Positions 26,698 through 35,720 of a stretch of 64,000 bases of DNA are shown here, in pieces. This DNA comes from Quadrisphaera sp. INWT6. GTDB taxonomy: Bacteria; Actinomycetota; Actinomycetes; Actinomycetales; Quadrisphaeraceae. Below the pieces are notes generated by a model that did no database searches, had not been told where the DNA came from, and saw only the letters and a list, made by a program, of their open reading frames with translations. Positions within the stretch are counted from its first letter, which is position 1; every line of letters begins with the position of its first letter. The stretch spans positions 372,001 through 436,000 of the forward strand of contig NZ_VUOH01000003.1 in NCBI RefSeq assembly GCF_015390235.1. The letters run 5' to 3'. Position numbers and translations under genes: made by a program.

Positions 26698-27616
26698 ATG
26701 ACTGAAAACACTGAGAGCACCGAAAGCACCATGAGCACCAACCCGTCCGCCACCGTCCCCCCCCGACTTCACCCCCGCCTCGGGTGAGGTGACTACCCAC
26801 CACGGCCTATTCACCGACATCAACCTGCACGTGGACGACACTGGCGGCACCGGCCGTCCCGTGGTGCTGCTCCACGGCTGGCCGCTGTCGGGTGAGTCCT
26901 GGTCGGAGCAGGTCCCGGCGCTGGCTGAAGCCGGTTACCGCGTCATCACCTACGACCGCCGCGGCTTCGGACGCTCGGACAAGCCCAGTAGCGGCTATGA
27001 CTACGACACCTTCGCCTCCGACCTGCACACCCTGCTCGAGAAGCTCGACGTGGAGGACGCCACCCTGGTCGGCTTCTCCATGGGCGGTGGCGAGGTGGCC
27101 CGGTACTTCACCAAGTACGACCCCCAGCGCCTGCGCAGCGTCGTCTTCGCCGCCGCGGTGCCGCCGTACATGGCCAAGACCGAGGACAACCCCGACGGGC
27201 CCCTGACCCCGGAGCTGGCCGAGGAGATGGAGAGCAAGCTCAAGGACGACGAGGCGACGTTCTACGACGGGTTCGTCACCGCCTTCTTCTCCGTCGACGG
27301 CGAGCTGAAGGTCACCGAGGCCCAGCGCCAGGACGCCCTCGCCCTGACCCGCCAGGCTGACAAGAAGGCAGCGCTGAAGGCCATGGAGGCTTTCGGCACC
27401 ACTGACTTCCGCCAGGACCTGACCCACGTCAACATCCCCACCCTGGTCATCCACGGTGACGGCGATGGCACCGTGCCCTTCGAGGGCTCGGGTGCGCGCA
27501 CCCACCAGGCAATCCTGGGCAGCAAGCTGCACGTCATCGCCGGCGCGCCGCACGGCTGCAACGTCAGCCACGCGAGCGAGTTCAACAGGGTGCTGCTGGA
27601 CTTCCTGGCACGCTGA
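26698..27616 (+). CDS. Alpha/beta-hydrolase, non-haem haloperoxidase type, frameshifted start
   Basis: This alpha/beta-hydrolase begins VVLLHGWPLSGESW (oxyanion HGW). The nucleophile elbow is LVGFSMGGGEVARY, the acid lies in LVIHGDGDGTVPFE and the His in IAGAPHGCNVSH. The layout matches cofactor-free chloroperoxidases/esterases. A perfect ribosome site (AAAGGAG, about 26684-26690) precedes ATG 26698, which is in frame with the rest only if the eight-C run at 26757-26764 had seven. Otherwise GTG 26789 would serve as start. The run could be an error or a slippage switch. Confidence 0.9.
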
Positions 27617-27634
27617 TCCAGTGGCCCGCTGACC

Positions 27635-27669
27635 GTGGGACCCGGGCGGCACGACCGTCTGGGTCCCAC
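27635..27669. terminator. Terminator after the hydrolase
   Basis: Perfect 9-base arms (27635-27643 and 27661-27669) enclose a 17-base loop, 18 bases after the hydrolase stop and 20 bases from the convergent gene. Confidence 0.75.
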
Positions 27670-27689
27670 GATCAAGAACGTAGTGATTG

Positions 27690-28178
27690 TCATCTACAGG
27701 GCGTCGTGCACCTGGTGACGTCAGCCCGTCGCGTCCACGTCCACGTCCACGTTGACCCCTGCTGAGCAGGGCGCTGACGCGGCCGCGGACCGGGTGAAAC
27801 GGGCCGGGCGCTATGCGCGGCCGCCCCCAGGACCCGGGCAGTGACGCTCACCCGGCGGTCGCGGTGCCCTGCCTGGCGCCACACCTGGACGAAGGTCACC
27901 AGCGCCGCCTCCTGTGCGGCGACTTCGTCACCCAGCAACGCGCGCGTGAGACCCAGGACCGTGGGCGCTAGCAGGTCAACCAGGGCGCCCATCGCCTCCC
28001 GGTCCCCCCGGCACACGCCAGCGAAAGCCGCATCGACGGCCTCGGAGTGACCAGCGACGGCCCTGAACCGCGGCACGGGCTGCTCCCACGATGAAGCGGG
28101 AGGGACGTCGGCGCCAGCGTCATCCCCGGTGCGGACGGTGCCCCGCACGATGGTTCCGCGCTGCGTCGACGCTGACAC
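27690..28178 (-). CDS. Truncated sigma-factor-like protein (region 2 only)
   Basis: This 162-residue frame resembles ECF sigma region 2: AAFAGVCRGDREAMGALVDLLAPTVLGLTRALLGDEVAAQEAALVTFVQVWRQA. After that the sequence becomes low complexity (Arg/Pro/Trp repeats) and there is no region 4 DNA-binding part. It may be a remnant, or the C-terminus may be lost by an indel. The GTG at 28178 is assumed. If real, region 2 alone could bind core polymerase or an anti-sigma factor. Confidence 0.5.
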   Translation of the reverse strand: MSASTQRGTIVRGTVRTGDDAGADVPPASSWEQPVPRFRAVAGHSEAVDAAFAGVCRGDREAMGALVDLLAPTVLGLTRALLGDEVAAQEAALVTFVQVWRQAGHRDRRVSVTARVLGAAAHSARPVSPGPRPRQRPAQQGSTWTWTWTRRADVTRCTTPCR

Positions 28179-28339
28179 ATGACGCTGCCCCGCGCGGGCG
28201 ATCGGGCGAGCAGTACCGCTGACCAGTCACTTAGTCGGTCAGCTGGCCGGTCAGCTCGACGGTCAGCAGCGAGTATGCCGGCGCGCCAGGATTGCCGGTT
28301 TCCTCCCGTGTCGCGACGCCCACGGCTAGCGTCGATCCA

Positions 28340-28972
28340 GTGAGCACCACGCCAGACCCCACGCCGAACGAACCTGCGGCCGCTCTCGGCGTGGCCCGCT
28401 CTCCCAAGGACCCCGAGGAGCTCTCAGCGCGCCTGGCCGAAGAGGCGGTGCGCCAGGTGCACGCCCACGACGACGTCGCCGCTGACAGCCTGCTGCAGCC
28501 TCACCCCGACCCCAAGGTTCCCGGCGCCAACTACGTCGAGGTCATCGCGGCACCCGAGGACGCCGACGGTCCCCACCACATCGACGACTCCTCAGCAGCG
28601 CGGTACTGGGTGGGCCTGGCCGGGGAGGTCGTGCCCACCGAGACCACCGACCCCCACCCCGGGCCGAACCCCGACCTGCGGCAGGCCAGGACCCAGTACA
28701 CCGCCGCGGTCGAGGCAGTCCGCCTGAGGCACAAGATCCCGGTGAGCACCGAGCTGTTCGCCACCCCTGACACTTACGTGCCGGGAGCCTTCTTCGTCCA
28801 CGAGCGCGACCCCCAGCCGCTGGTGCGCTGGGTGGACGCCGGCGGACAGGCCTACGACGGCTACCAGCTCCTCGACGGCGCAGCGCACTGGGATGAGGCG
28901 ACCGTCGCTGCCCGCCGTCAAGCGCTGGCCTCCCAGCCGAGTACCGCTGACCTGGTTGACCCCGGCCACTGA
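28340..28972 (+). CDS. Hypothetical protein
   Basis: This 210-residue protein has no recognised domain. It contains the segments SAARYWVGLAGEVVPTETTD and ARTQYTAAVEAVRLRHKIPV, and ends with EATVAARRQALASQPSTADL. It is acidic and Asp/Pro-rich, likely cytosolic. GTG 28340 is chosen over the longer frame from 28292. It stands between a sigma-like remnant and paralogue 2 of the RsbW-like ATPases. Confidence 0.6.
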   Translation: MSTTPDPTPNEPAAALGVARSPKDPEELSARLAEEAVRQVHAHDDVAADSLLQPHPDPKVPGANYVEVIAAPEDADGPHHIDDSSAARYWVGLAGEVVPTETTDPHPGPNPDLRQARTQYTAAVEAVRLRHKIPVSTELFATPDTYVPGAFFVHERDPQPLVRWVDAGGQAYDGYQLLDGAAHWDEATVAARRQALASQPSTADLVDPGH

Positions 28973-29061
28973 GACAACCTCCGCCTGCGGGAAGCGACCT
29001 CTGCGGGAGCTGGCCGCTGAAGGGCTGAGTCGTGCTGCAGGTCGCCCGTCGACCGCAGGCC

Positions 29062-30291
29062 TCACAGGCAGGCTGCCGCAGCGGCCACCTCCAACAGGTA
29101 GGCCCGGCGCACCGCACGGTGCCGGGACAAGGCATCAGCGGCGCTAAGCAGGCCGCCGCGGGCCGTCAGCTCCTCAGCCGCCTCCAGCGCCGCGGCGAAG
29201 GCCGAAGCTCGCCGCCCTGCTCCCGGTGCCAGCACCAGACGCAGCGCCACGTATTGCTGCCCCACGGCCACCGCGCGGATGACCTGCTGGCGCACCTGGG
29301 CGCGCACGTCAGCGAAGCCACGCGCTGCCCGGTCCAGGCGGTAGGCCACCTCAGTCTCATGCCCTGCCCAGTGCCCTGCCAGGTGCTCCGCTGGATGCTC
29401 CGCCCGATGCCCGGCGTTCTCCCTGCTTCGTGGGCCCCCGCGACCAGTGTCTGCAGTGGCCTGGCCGCCGAGGCCGACCTTGCTGTCCTTGCTGCCATGG
29501 CTGCCCTGACCGGACGTGCTGGTGTCGCTGAGCAAGATCAGCTGCAGCTCGCGCAGCACGTCCTGCATCGCCTCCTCAGCGCCCAGCAGGTCCGCAGCGT
29601 CCAACGCCGGCAGCACGACCTCCACCCCCGAGGCGCACCGACTCACCCCACCAGCACCCGCAGCCACCAAACCGGTCACCGTCGACATTGATGTCGACAT
29701 CGACGCCAGCGCCGATGAGAACACCGAGGCCCTCAAGTCGTCAGCCTCATCACTGCACGCCGCCAGAAGACCCTCGGTGCTCAGCGCCTCGGCCAAGGCA
29801 GCCTTCATGCCCTCACCTCCGTCACGGGCACCGGTGCTGGCAGCCCTTGAGGGGGCACTGCTGGGGTCGGCCCCTTCACCGGACAGCTCGAACCACACGC
29901 TCTTGGTCGCACTGGCACTGGGGCCGGCGCCCCAGCGGCTGGCCAGTGCGGCCACCAGCGCCAGTCCTCGCCCGCTCATCGCGGTGGCTTGGGGAGCCAC
30001 CAGCACCGGCATGGCCGGCGAGCGGTCCCGCACGCTGACGCGCACCCCGTTCGCGGTGCCTTCCACGGCGACGTCGAAGTCGGTGCGCGCGTGCAGCACC
30101 GCGTTGACCGCCAGCTCTGCGACCAGCAAGGCGGCGTCCTCGGCCAGTGTCGGGGTCGCGCTGGTGGCCACGGCGTCCCGGACGTAGCGGCGGGCCTGGC
30201 GCACCGCGGCGATCTTGGGGGGGTACGTCATGAGCCCCAGACCCACGCGCGCAGCAGGGAGGCTGCCGGTGGCCATCGCCGGTGCGTTCAT
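29062..30291 (-). CDS. RsbW-type ATPase with unknown C-terminal domain, paralogue 2
   Basis: This 409-residue protein is paralogous to the gene at 24300. It has AALLVAELAVNAVLHARTDFDV (N box), MSGRGLALVAALASRWGAGP (glycine box), a long low-complexity linker, and the shared C-terminal domain beginning LPALDAADLLGAEEAMQDVL and ending ALSRHRAVRRAYLLEVAAAA. ATG 30291 follows GGAGG at the right spacing. A copy of the recurring intergenic motif lies 130 bases upstream. It probably belongs to a partner-switch cascade that controls sigma or STAS activity. Confidence 0.87.
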   Translation of the reverse strand: MNAPAMATGSLPAARVGLGLMTYPPKIAAVRQARRYVRDAVATSATPTLAEDAALLVAELAVNAVLHARTDFDVAVEGTANGVRVSVRDRSPAMPVLVAPQATAMSGRGLALVAALASRWGAGPSASATKSVWFELSGEGADPSSAPSRAASTGARDGGEGMKAALAEALSTEGLLAACSDEADDLRASVFSSALASMSTSMSTVTGLVAAGAGGVSRCASGVEVVLPALDAADLLGAEEAMQDVLRELQLILLSDTSTSGQGSHGSKDSKVGLGGQATADTGRGGPRSRENAGHRAEHPAEHLAGHWAGHETEVAYRLDRAARGFADVRAQVRQQVIRAVAVGQQYVALRLVLAPGAGRRASAFAAALEAAEELTARGGLLSAADALSRHRAVRRAYLLEVAAAAACL

Positions 30292-30420
30292 GTCCGTTCC
30301 TCCATCAACCGAGAGGACGGACTCGTGGCAGGGAGAACTCGTCCCTCGCGGTCCAACCTCAGGCTCACGGTAAACGGGCAGAGGCTCGCCTTCGTAGGAC
30401 GCCACGCGTTGATTGCGCGC

Positions 30421-30448
30421 CTGTCCCAGGTAGCGATCCCGTAAGACA
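30421..30448 (+). repeat. Recurring intergenic motif, copy A
   Basis: This copy matches copies B to E (32399, 42435, 46180, 49162): CTGTCC-type start, AGGTAGC core, ATCCCG and a GAC end. It lies between paralogue 2 and the cyanase gene. Confidence 0.6.
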
Positions 30449-30536
30449 CGGGTGCCATCGGGCGGGTGCGCCACTGCCCCGCGACGCGCCTCAGGCGGTC
30501 ACGGGGCAGCCGGGCCTCAACAACAGGAACCGGGTC

Positions 30537-31019
30537 TCACCACTTGTAGTCCAGGAACTTGCCATCAAAAGTCACCACTACGCGGTCCCCCTCGGGGTCG
30601 GCGCGACGGGCGATGTCGACCTTGAAGTTGATCGCGCTCATGATCCCGTCACCGAACTCCTCGTGGATCAGCTCCTTCAGCGCCGGCCCGTAGACCATCA
30701 GGGCCTCGTTGAAGCGGTAGATCGTGGGGTCGGAGGCCAGCGCGGGGTCGATGCCGCGGGCGGGCTGTGACTGCAGCGCCTCCACCACCGCCTCATCCAG
30801 TCCCAGCAGCTCACCGGCGCGCTCAGCGACCTCGGCGGGCACCGGGTGCTGGCCCAGCAGCGCCGCGGTGGTCCACACCAGCGGCCGCTCGAGCTTGGCG
30901 GCGATGTCCGCCCAGGTCAGTCCCTGTCGGCGACGGGCGGCGGTGATGATGGCAGCGGCGTCGGCCTTGCTGAGAATCGTGTCGCCAGTGGTGCTGCGGT
31001 CAGGGGTCTCGGTGGTCAC
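30537..31019 (-). CDS. cynS: Cyanate hydratase (cyanase)
   Basis: This 160-residue cyanase converts cyanate and bicarbonate to ammonia and carbon dioxide. The catalytic segment TIYRFNEALMVYGPALKELIHEEFGDGIMSAINF carries the family Arg, Glu and Ser, and the N-terminal LTWADIAAKLERPLVWTTAALLGQ is the helix-turn-helix-like part. The length is normal for the family. GTG 31019 starts it. It is 62 bases downstream of the FNT channel gene on the same strand, so both are probably co-transcribed for cyanate or nitrogen use. Confidence 0.96.
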   Translation of the reverse strand: MTTETPDRSTTGDTILSKADAAAIITAARRRQGLTWADIAAKLERPLVWTTAALLGQHPVPAEVAERAGELLGLDEAVVEALQSQPARGIDPALASDPTIYRFNEALMVYGPALKELIHEEFGDGIMSAINFKVDIARRADPEGDRVVVTFDGKFLDYKW

Positions 31020-31081
31020 GGTGGTCTCCTGCGTGCGGTGTCGGGCGTCGGACGGGATGCCTGGCGTGCGGCCAGATGGCC

Positions 31082-32068
31082 TCAGACCCTCTGGCGCTCA
31101 GCGCGAGCAGTGCTGCGCTGGTCAGCGCCGTCAGCGCCGTCAGCGGTGCTGAGGTCGACCCGCACAGCATCGCGGGCACCAACCACACCGGCAGTCCCAG
31201 CGTCCGCCGGAGCGGCAGTCTCGGCGGCCGCCGATGACGGGACTGACGGGGCCTGGGAACGCTGCAGCCGGTCGGGCTGGGTGCGGGCGTGGGTGGTGAA
31301 CAACGTCAGGCCCACGAAGGTCAGGCCCCCCGCGAGGTTGCCGACCACGGTGGGGATCTCGTTCCACACCAGGTAGTCACCCACGGAGAAGTCACCACCG
31401 AGCATCAGGCCGATCGGGAACAGGAACATGTTGACGATCGAGTGCTCGAAGCCCATGTAGAAGAAGATGATGATGGGCATCCACATGCCGATGACCTTGC
31501 CCGAGACCGAGGTCGACATCATCGCGGCGACCACGCCGGTGGAGACCATCCAGTTGCACAGCACCCCGCGCAGGAACAGCGTCAGCATCCCCGCCGCGCC
31601 GTGCTCGGCGTAGCCGACGGTGCGGGCGTGGCCGATCTCGGCCAGGCGAGCGCCGACCTCGGTGGGCGCGGTGGAGAACCCAAAGGTCACGATCACCGCG
31701 ATCATCAAGGCGACGGTGATCGCGCCGGCGAAGTTGCCAGTGAAGACCAGACCCCAGTTGCGCAGCATCGAGCGCCACGTCACCCCGCGCCGCTTGTCGA
31801 TGAGAGCCAGCGGCACGAGGGTGAACACCCCGGTGAGCAGGTCAAAACCCATCAGGTACAGCAGGGAGAACCCGACCGGGAACAGCAGAGCCCCGATCAG
31901 GGGGTTGCCGGTCTGGACGGTAACGGTGGTGGCGAACGCCGCCGCCAGAGCCAGGATCGCCCCGGCCATGAAGGCGCGGATGAGAGTGTCGCGGGTGCCC
32001 ATGAGGGCCTTGGCCTGTCCGGCGTCAACCATCTTGGTGACGAAGTCGGGGGGGCTGACGTAGGACAC
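31082..32068 (-). CDS. Formate/nitrite-transporter (FNT) family channel
   Basis: This 328-residue FNT protein has six hydrophobic segments and the pore motifs GFDLLTGVFTLVPLAL and GFEHSIVNMFLFPIG with the conserved central His. The last 65 residues are a long low-complexity Ala/Asp-rich cytosolic tail. FNT proteins pass formate, nitrite or related small anions; beside cyanase the natural guess is cyanate or nitrite. GTG 32068 begins a typical SPPDFVTKMVDAGQAKA start. The upstream 330-base gap holds motif copy B and no gene I can identify. Confidence 0.93.
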   Translation of the reverse strand: MSYVSPPDFVTKMVDAGQAKALMGTRDTLIRAFMAGAILALAAAFATTVTVQTGNPLIGALLFPVGFSLLYLMGFDLLTGVFTLVPLALIDKRRGVTWRSMLRNWGLVFTGNFAGAITVALMIAVIVTFGFSTAPTEVGARLAEIGHARTVGYAEHGAAGMLTLFLRGVLCNWMVSTGVVAAMMSTSVSGKVIGMWMPIIIFFYMGFEHSIVNMFLFPIGLMLGGDFSVGDYLVWNEIPTVVGNLAGGLTFVGLTLFTTHARTQPDRLQRSQAPSVPSSAAAETAAPADAGTAGVVGARDAVRVDLSTADGADGADQRSTARAERQRV

Positions 32069-32398
32069 GGGGCACCTCGTTCGATCGACTGCAGCGGGAA
32101 CCGAGTCGATCGTGCGCGATGCGGTATTTCACCGGCATGCCCCGACGTTGCGGGCAGGTGACGAGCGCATCTCGGTGAGCGTGCTCAGCGGTGAGGTCGC
32201 CGCGCGACCGCTGTGACGCAGCCGACTCGGCCGTGTGAGCGCGAGGCTGGTGGTCAACGGTGCGGTGCTCTTCGCAGCGTCGTTGCCGACCGCCAAGCCC
32301 CCGTCACGGACATGCCGTCTCGGGCTGGATCCCACCTCACCGGTCCGGGAAGACAACGGGGTGCCCAAAGCCGGGTGCATCGCTCCGGCAGCGGCACG

Positions 32399-32428
32399 CT
32401 GTCCGAGGTAGCCATGGTTGAACGAGAC
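32399..32428 (+). repeat. Recurring intergenic motif, copy B
   Basis: CTGTCCGAGGTAGCCAT followed by a GAC end; same orientation as copies A and C to E. It lies 117 bases before the GAF-ANTAR start. Confidence 0.65.
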
Positions 32429-32544
32429 GCACGTCGACGGGGCCGCAGCAGCGCGACCACCCCCGGACACAAATCAGCCACCGCCAGCTCTCGCCACTGC
32501 CTGCAGGGCCCACGCGCACGCAGCCGCCCTGGCACAGTGACCCG

Positions 32545-33324
32545 ATGGAGGAGCAACGCCGCTCAACCTCACACCGCACCCGCCTCCGCAGGCGCTCATC
32601 ACCAGCCGATACCGGCTCCATGCTCAACGCTGAGGCATTGGCCTTCCGCATGGCGACCCTGGCTCGCGACCTGCACCAGCAACACAGCCCTGACGCGGTG
32701 ATGGAGCACGCCCTCACCGCTGCCGTGGCCCAGGTCCCCGGCGCCGAGCACGGTGCCGTCTCCCTGGTCCGCGCCCGACGCACTCTGACCACCACCGCCG
32801 CCACCAGTGACCTCGCCCGCGGGGTGGACGCCCTGCAGAACCAGGTGCGCCAGGGCCCCGGCCTGGACGCCGCCTTCGACCACCGCACCTGCCGGGTGGA
32901 CGACCTCACCGCCGAGAGGACCCGCTGGCCAGCGCTAGCAGCCCGCGCCCCCCAGGTGGGGGTGGTGAGCCTGCTGTGCGTGCCGCTGTTCGTCCAGGGG
33001 AACCGCCAAGGCGTGCTGAGCCTGCTCAGCACCGCTCCTGACGCCTTCGAGGAGGCATCCGAGCACGTGGGCCTGGTGCTGGCCGCCCACACCGCCGTCG
33101 CCCTCGCCAGAGCTCAGGAGACGGCGAACACCGCCCGCGGCCTGGCCCACCGCGACGTCATCGGCCAGGCCAAAGGCATCCTCATGCAGCGCCACCACCT
33201 GAACGCCCAGCAAGCCTTCGACGTGCTGGCCACCTTCAGCCAGGAGACCAGCCGCAAGCTGCACCAGATCGCCACGGAGATCGCCCTGGAGGTCACCGCA
33301 GCCAACCGTGCACCAGATCGCTGA
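32545..33324 (+). CDS. GAF-ANTAR antiterminator/RNA-binding regulator
   Basis: This 259-residue protein has an N-terminal GAF sensor domain (VPGAEHGAVSLV to VPLFVQGNRQGVLSLLS) and a C-terminal ANTAR domain (HRDVIGQAKGILMQRHHLNA, then AFDVLATFSQETSRKLHQIA). ANTAR proteins bind tandem stem-loops in mRNA leaders to prevent termination. The GAF ligand is unknown. ATG 32545 is taken; ATG 32620 is an alternative that removes a basic leader. It lies in the signalling-rich region. Confidence 0.92.
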   Translation: MEEQRRSTSHRTRLRRRSSPADTGSMLNAEALAFRMATLARDLHQQHSPDAVMEHALTAAVAQVPGAEHGAVSLVRARRTLTTTAATSDLARGVDALQNQVRQGPGLDAAFDHRTCRVDDLTAERTRWPALAARAPQVGVVSLLCVPLFVQGNRQGVLSLLSTAPDAFEEASEHVGLVLAAHTAVALARAQETANTARGLAHRDVIGQAKGILMQRHHLNAQQAFDVLATFSQETSRKLHQIATEIALEVTAANRAPDR

Positions 33325-33519
33325 CGCGGTACAGCCCGCGATGTGGGACGCGGTCTCCAGACGCGGTACTAAGACGTCGTACCAAGCCGCGGCACCTCGG
33401 AACCCTTGCGCCGATCAGCGGACACCAGCATGTCGCGCAGGCCGCGATCACCAGCGCGTGCCACTGTTCCCCAGCCGCGTTCAGCTTCGAGCGCCCACGC
33501 ACCTATCGCGGAGGCCCCA

Positions 33520-33990
33520 ATGTCAGCCGCCAACACCGCCGGCTCCCCCGCCCGCTCCACCGCCCGCTCCCGGGACCTGCTGCGCACCACCGCGCTGCTG
33601 GTCGGCATTGTGTTCTTGCTGGTCGGGCTGCTGGGCTTTGTGCCGGGCATCACCACCGACTACGACGCGATGTCAGGTGCTGGCCATGAGTCCATGGCCA
33701 TGCTGCTGGGCATCTTCCAGGTCTCGGTGCTGCACAACATCGTGCACCTGCTCTTCGGGGTGGCGGGCGTGGCGATGTCGCGCACCCGCGGCACCGCCCG
33801 CGCCTACCTCATCGGCGGCGGGCTGATCTACGCGGTGCTGTGGGTGTACGGCTTGGTCATCGACCAGTCCAGCGCCGCCAACTTCGTGCCGTTGAACACC
33901 GCCGACAACTGGCTGCACCTGGTCCTGGCAGTGGGGATGGCTGGCCTGGGGCTGGTGTTGGGACGCCGGGCCACCCGCGCCCGGGTCTGA
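33520..33990 (+). CDS. DUF4383 membrane protein
   Basis: This 156-residue protein has four hydrophobic segments, including LLVGIVFLLVGLLGFVPGIT, FQVSVLHNIVHLLFGVAGVA and NWLHLVLAVGMAGLGLVLG. The HN-VHLLFG and DNWLHL blocks mark the actinobacterial DUF4383 family of unknown role. ATG 33520 follows GCGGAGG; the 38 upstream codons are not protein-like. A clear terminator follows. Confidence 0.88.
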   Translation: MSAANTAGSPARSTARSRDLLRTTALLVGIVFLLVGLLGFVPGITTDYDAMSGAGHESMAMLLGIFQVSVLHNIVHLLFGVAGVAMSRTRGTARAYLIGGGLIYAVLWVYGLVIDQSSAANFVPLNTADNWLHLVLAVGMAGLGLVLGRRATRARV

Positions 33991-34014
33991 GACTTCACCA
34001 GCACTAGCAACATC

Positions 34015-34058
34015 GCGGCCGGGTTCCTGGCGACGACCGTCACCAGGACCCCGGCCGC
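34015..34058. terminator. Terminator after the DUF4383 gene
   Basis: Arms 34015-34030 and 34043-34058 pair over 16 positions with one mismatch around a 12-base loop, 25 bases after the stop. Confidence 0.8.
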
Positions 34059-34266
34059 TGGCGCACCCGCGGGTGCCAGGTGTGTTCCGGTGCGCAGCGG
34101 GGTGAGGCCGCCGTAGCACCGCGCGTCCCCGTCTGAGCGAGCCATCCGCGAAGGCGCGCCCTACACGCGAGCAGTTACTGTCAGTCAGTTCCCGGGGTGC
34201 TCTGACGAAGCGTCCAATCTCACGAACGCTGCCACCAGGCGTGGCGCGCGGACAGGAGAGACTGCG

Positions 34267-35418
34267 GTGCAGGACTGGGGCGCTCCCACCGGCAACCTGC
34301 CGGTGGTCCGCGAGCTACTAGGACTGCAGACCTTCTCCCCGCAGACGGTGTCGGTGCGCGCCGCCCGTCGCTTCGTGCAGGAGTGCCTGACGGCCACCCC
34401 GATGCACGCCCTGGCCGATGACGCAGGGCTGCTGGTCAGTGAACTGGCCGCCAACGCCGTCCTGCACGCACGCACCGACTTCGACGTCGCCGTCTCTGCG
34501 CTGCAGGCCGGGTCCGGGGTGCGGGTGACCGTACGTGATGACGCCGCCTCGCTGCCCATGCTGACCGCTCCTAGTGCCACGGCGATGAGCGGACGCGGGC
34601 TGGCGCTGGTGCAGACGCTGGCCTCGCGCTGGGGAGCCGGCCCCAGCTCCACTGCCCGCAAGGGCGTCTGGTTCGAGCTGGACCTCACGAGCGGAGCCTC
34701 CGCCGTGGGCGCCAGTGCAGGCGATGCCGTAGGGGGTGGTGCGGCGGAGATGGGCGTGGAGGAGCTGCTGGCCGCCTGGGGTGACAGCGAGCCGGCCCCG
34801 GTCGTGTCCCTGCCGGTGGATGCACCAGTGAGCGCGCCCCGAGGAGCGCCCCGACAAGCACCTGCAGACGCTCTCCTTGACGGCGAAGGCTCAGCCGGCA
34901 CCGCCGGACCGGTATCGCCTGGTCGGGCCGGCGAGCCCGACGTGGTCCTCCCGGCCCTGGACGCGGCTGACCTGCTGGCCGCCAAGGAGGGCATGGACGA
35001 CGTGCTGCGCGAGCTGCAGCTGATCCTGCTGGCCCCCCGCCCCCCGCAGGACCACCAGGGGGCCTCCGCCGATGCCGACGGCTCCACGAGGTCCATTCGT
35101 TCCATCAGCTCTGGTGCCCCTGGCCTGGAGCTGGCGCGCCGACTGGACGCCGCTGCGCGCGGCTTTGATGGGGTGCGACGCCAGGTCCGTCAGCAGGTCA
35201 GCCTCGCGGTGGCCCGCGGTGAGCACACGGTGCAGCTGCGCCTGGACCTGCCGCCGGGCACCTACCAGGCGGCACTGGAGTACCGGGCAGCCGTGGAAGC
35301 CGCCGAGGCCCTGGCTGACCAGGGCACCCTGCTGAGCACCAGCGCCCGGGCGTTGGGGCGCCACCGCGCGGTGCGACGGGCCTACCTGGGAGAGGTCATC
35401 GCCGCCGCGGCACCGTGA
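34267..35418 (+). CDS. RsbW-type ATPase with unknown C-terminal domain, paralogue 3
   Basis: This 383-residue third paralogue has DAGLLVSELAANAVLHARTD, MSGRGLALVQTLASRWGAGP and KGVWFELDL for the GHKL fold. The shared C-terminal domain runs from LPALDAADLLAAKEGMDDVL to ALGRHRAVRRAYLGEVIAAA. GTG 34267 follows AGGAGAG. The paralogue is on the plus strand, 300 bases before the PAS-GAF phosphatase, so the pair may act together. The linker is rich in Ala, Gly and Pro and differs among the three paralogues. Confidence 0.88.
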   Translation: MQDWGAPTGNLPVVRELLGLQTFSPQTVSVRAARRFVQECLTATPMHALADDAGLLVSELAANAVLHARTDFDVAVSALQAGSGVRVTVRDDAASLPMLTAPSATAMSGRGLALVQTLASRWGAGPSSTARKGVWFELDLTSGASAVGASAGDAVGGGAAEMGVEELLAAWGDSEPAPVVSLPVDAPVSAPRGAPRQAPADALLDGEGSAGTAGPVSPGRAGEPDVVLPALDAADLLAAKEGMDDVLRELQLILLAPRPPQDHQGASADADGSTRSIRSISSGAPGLELARRLDAAARGFDGVRRQVRQQVSLAVARGEHTVQLRLDLPPGTYQAALEYRAAVEAAEALADQGTLLSTSARALGRHRAVRRAYLGEVIAAAAP

Positions 35419-35476
35419 CCGGCCACCCCCGGGGCCGCTGCATACCGCGCGGGCAGTGTTGGGACTTCAAGGTTGG

Positions 35477-35680
35477 TCAGCGCTCAGGCCAGCGGCGCCC
35501 GGTCAACGAGGCGACGGCGTCAGCCCGCACCACGGTGGACACGTCACCCACCCGCACGTAGCTGGGCTCATCCGGTGCCCACCCGGTGGGCACCGCAAAG
35601 ACGCCCCATCGGATGCCGTCGTGAATCTCGGTGCGGTGGTGCTTGGGGTGGCGGCGCGATCTGACGGGTGGGTCTGGCGG
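35477..35680 (-). pseudogene. Possible gene remnant
   Basis: The minus strand encodes TEIHDGIRWGVFAVPTGWAP followed by DEPSYVRVGDVSTVVRADAVASLTGRRWPE, which looks protein-like. The frame has no start codon outside the divergent phosphatase gene it overlaps. It may be a small gene with a lost start. I do not know the family. Confidence 0.35.
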
Positions 35681-35720
35681 GTGGGTCTGGCGCTTGACGC
35701 ACCGTTGAGGATGGTGGCTC

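Noticed and set aside
31289..32161. A 290-residue plus-strand open frame over the FNT gene
   Set aside because: It is Gly/His/Asp-rich antisense sequence. The FNT protein has all family motifs.
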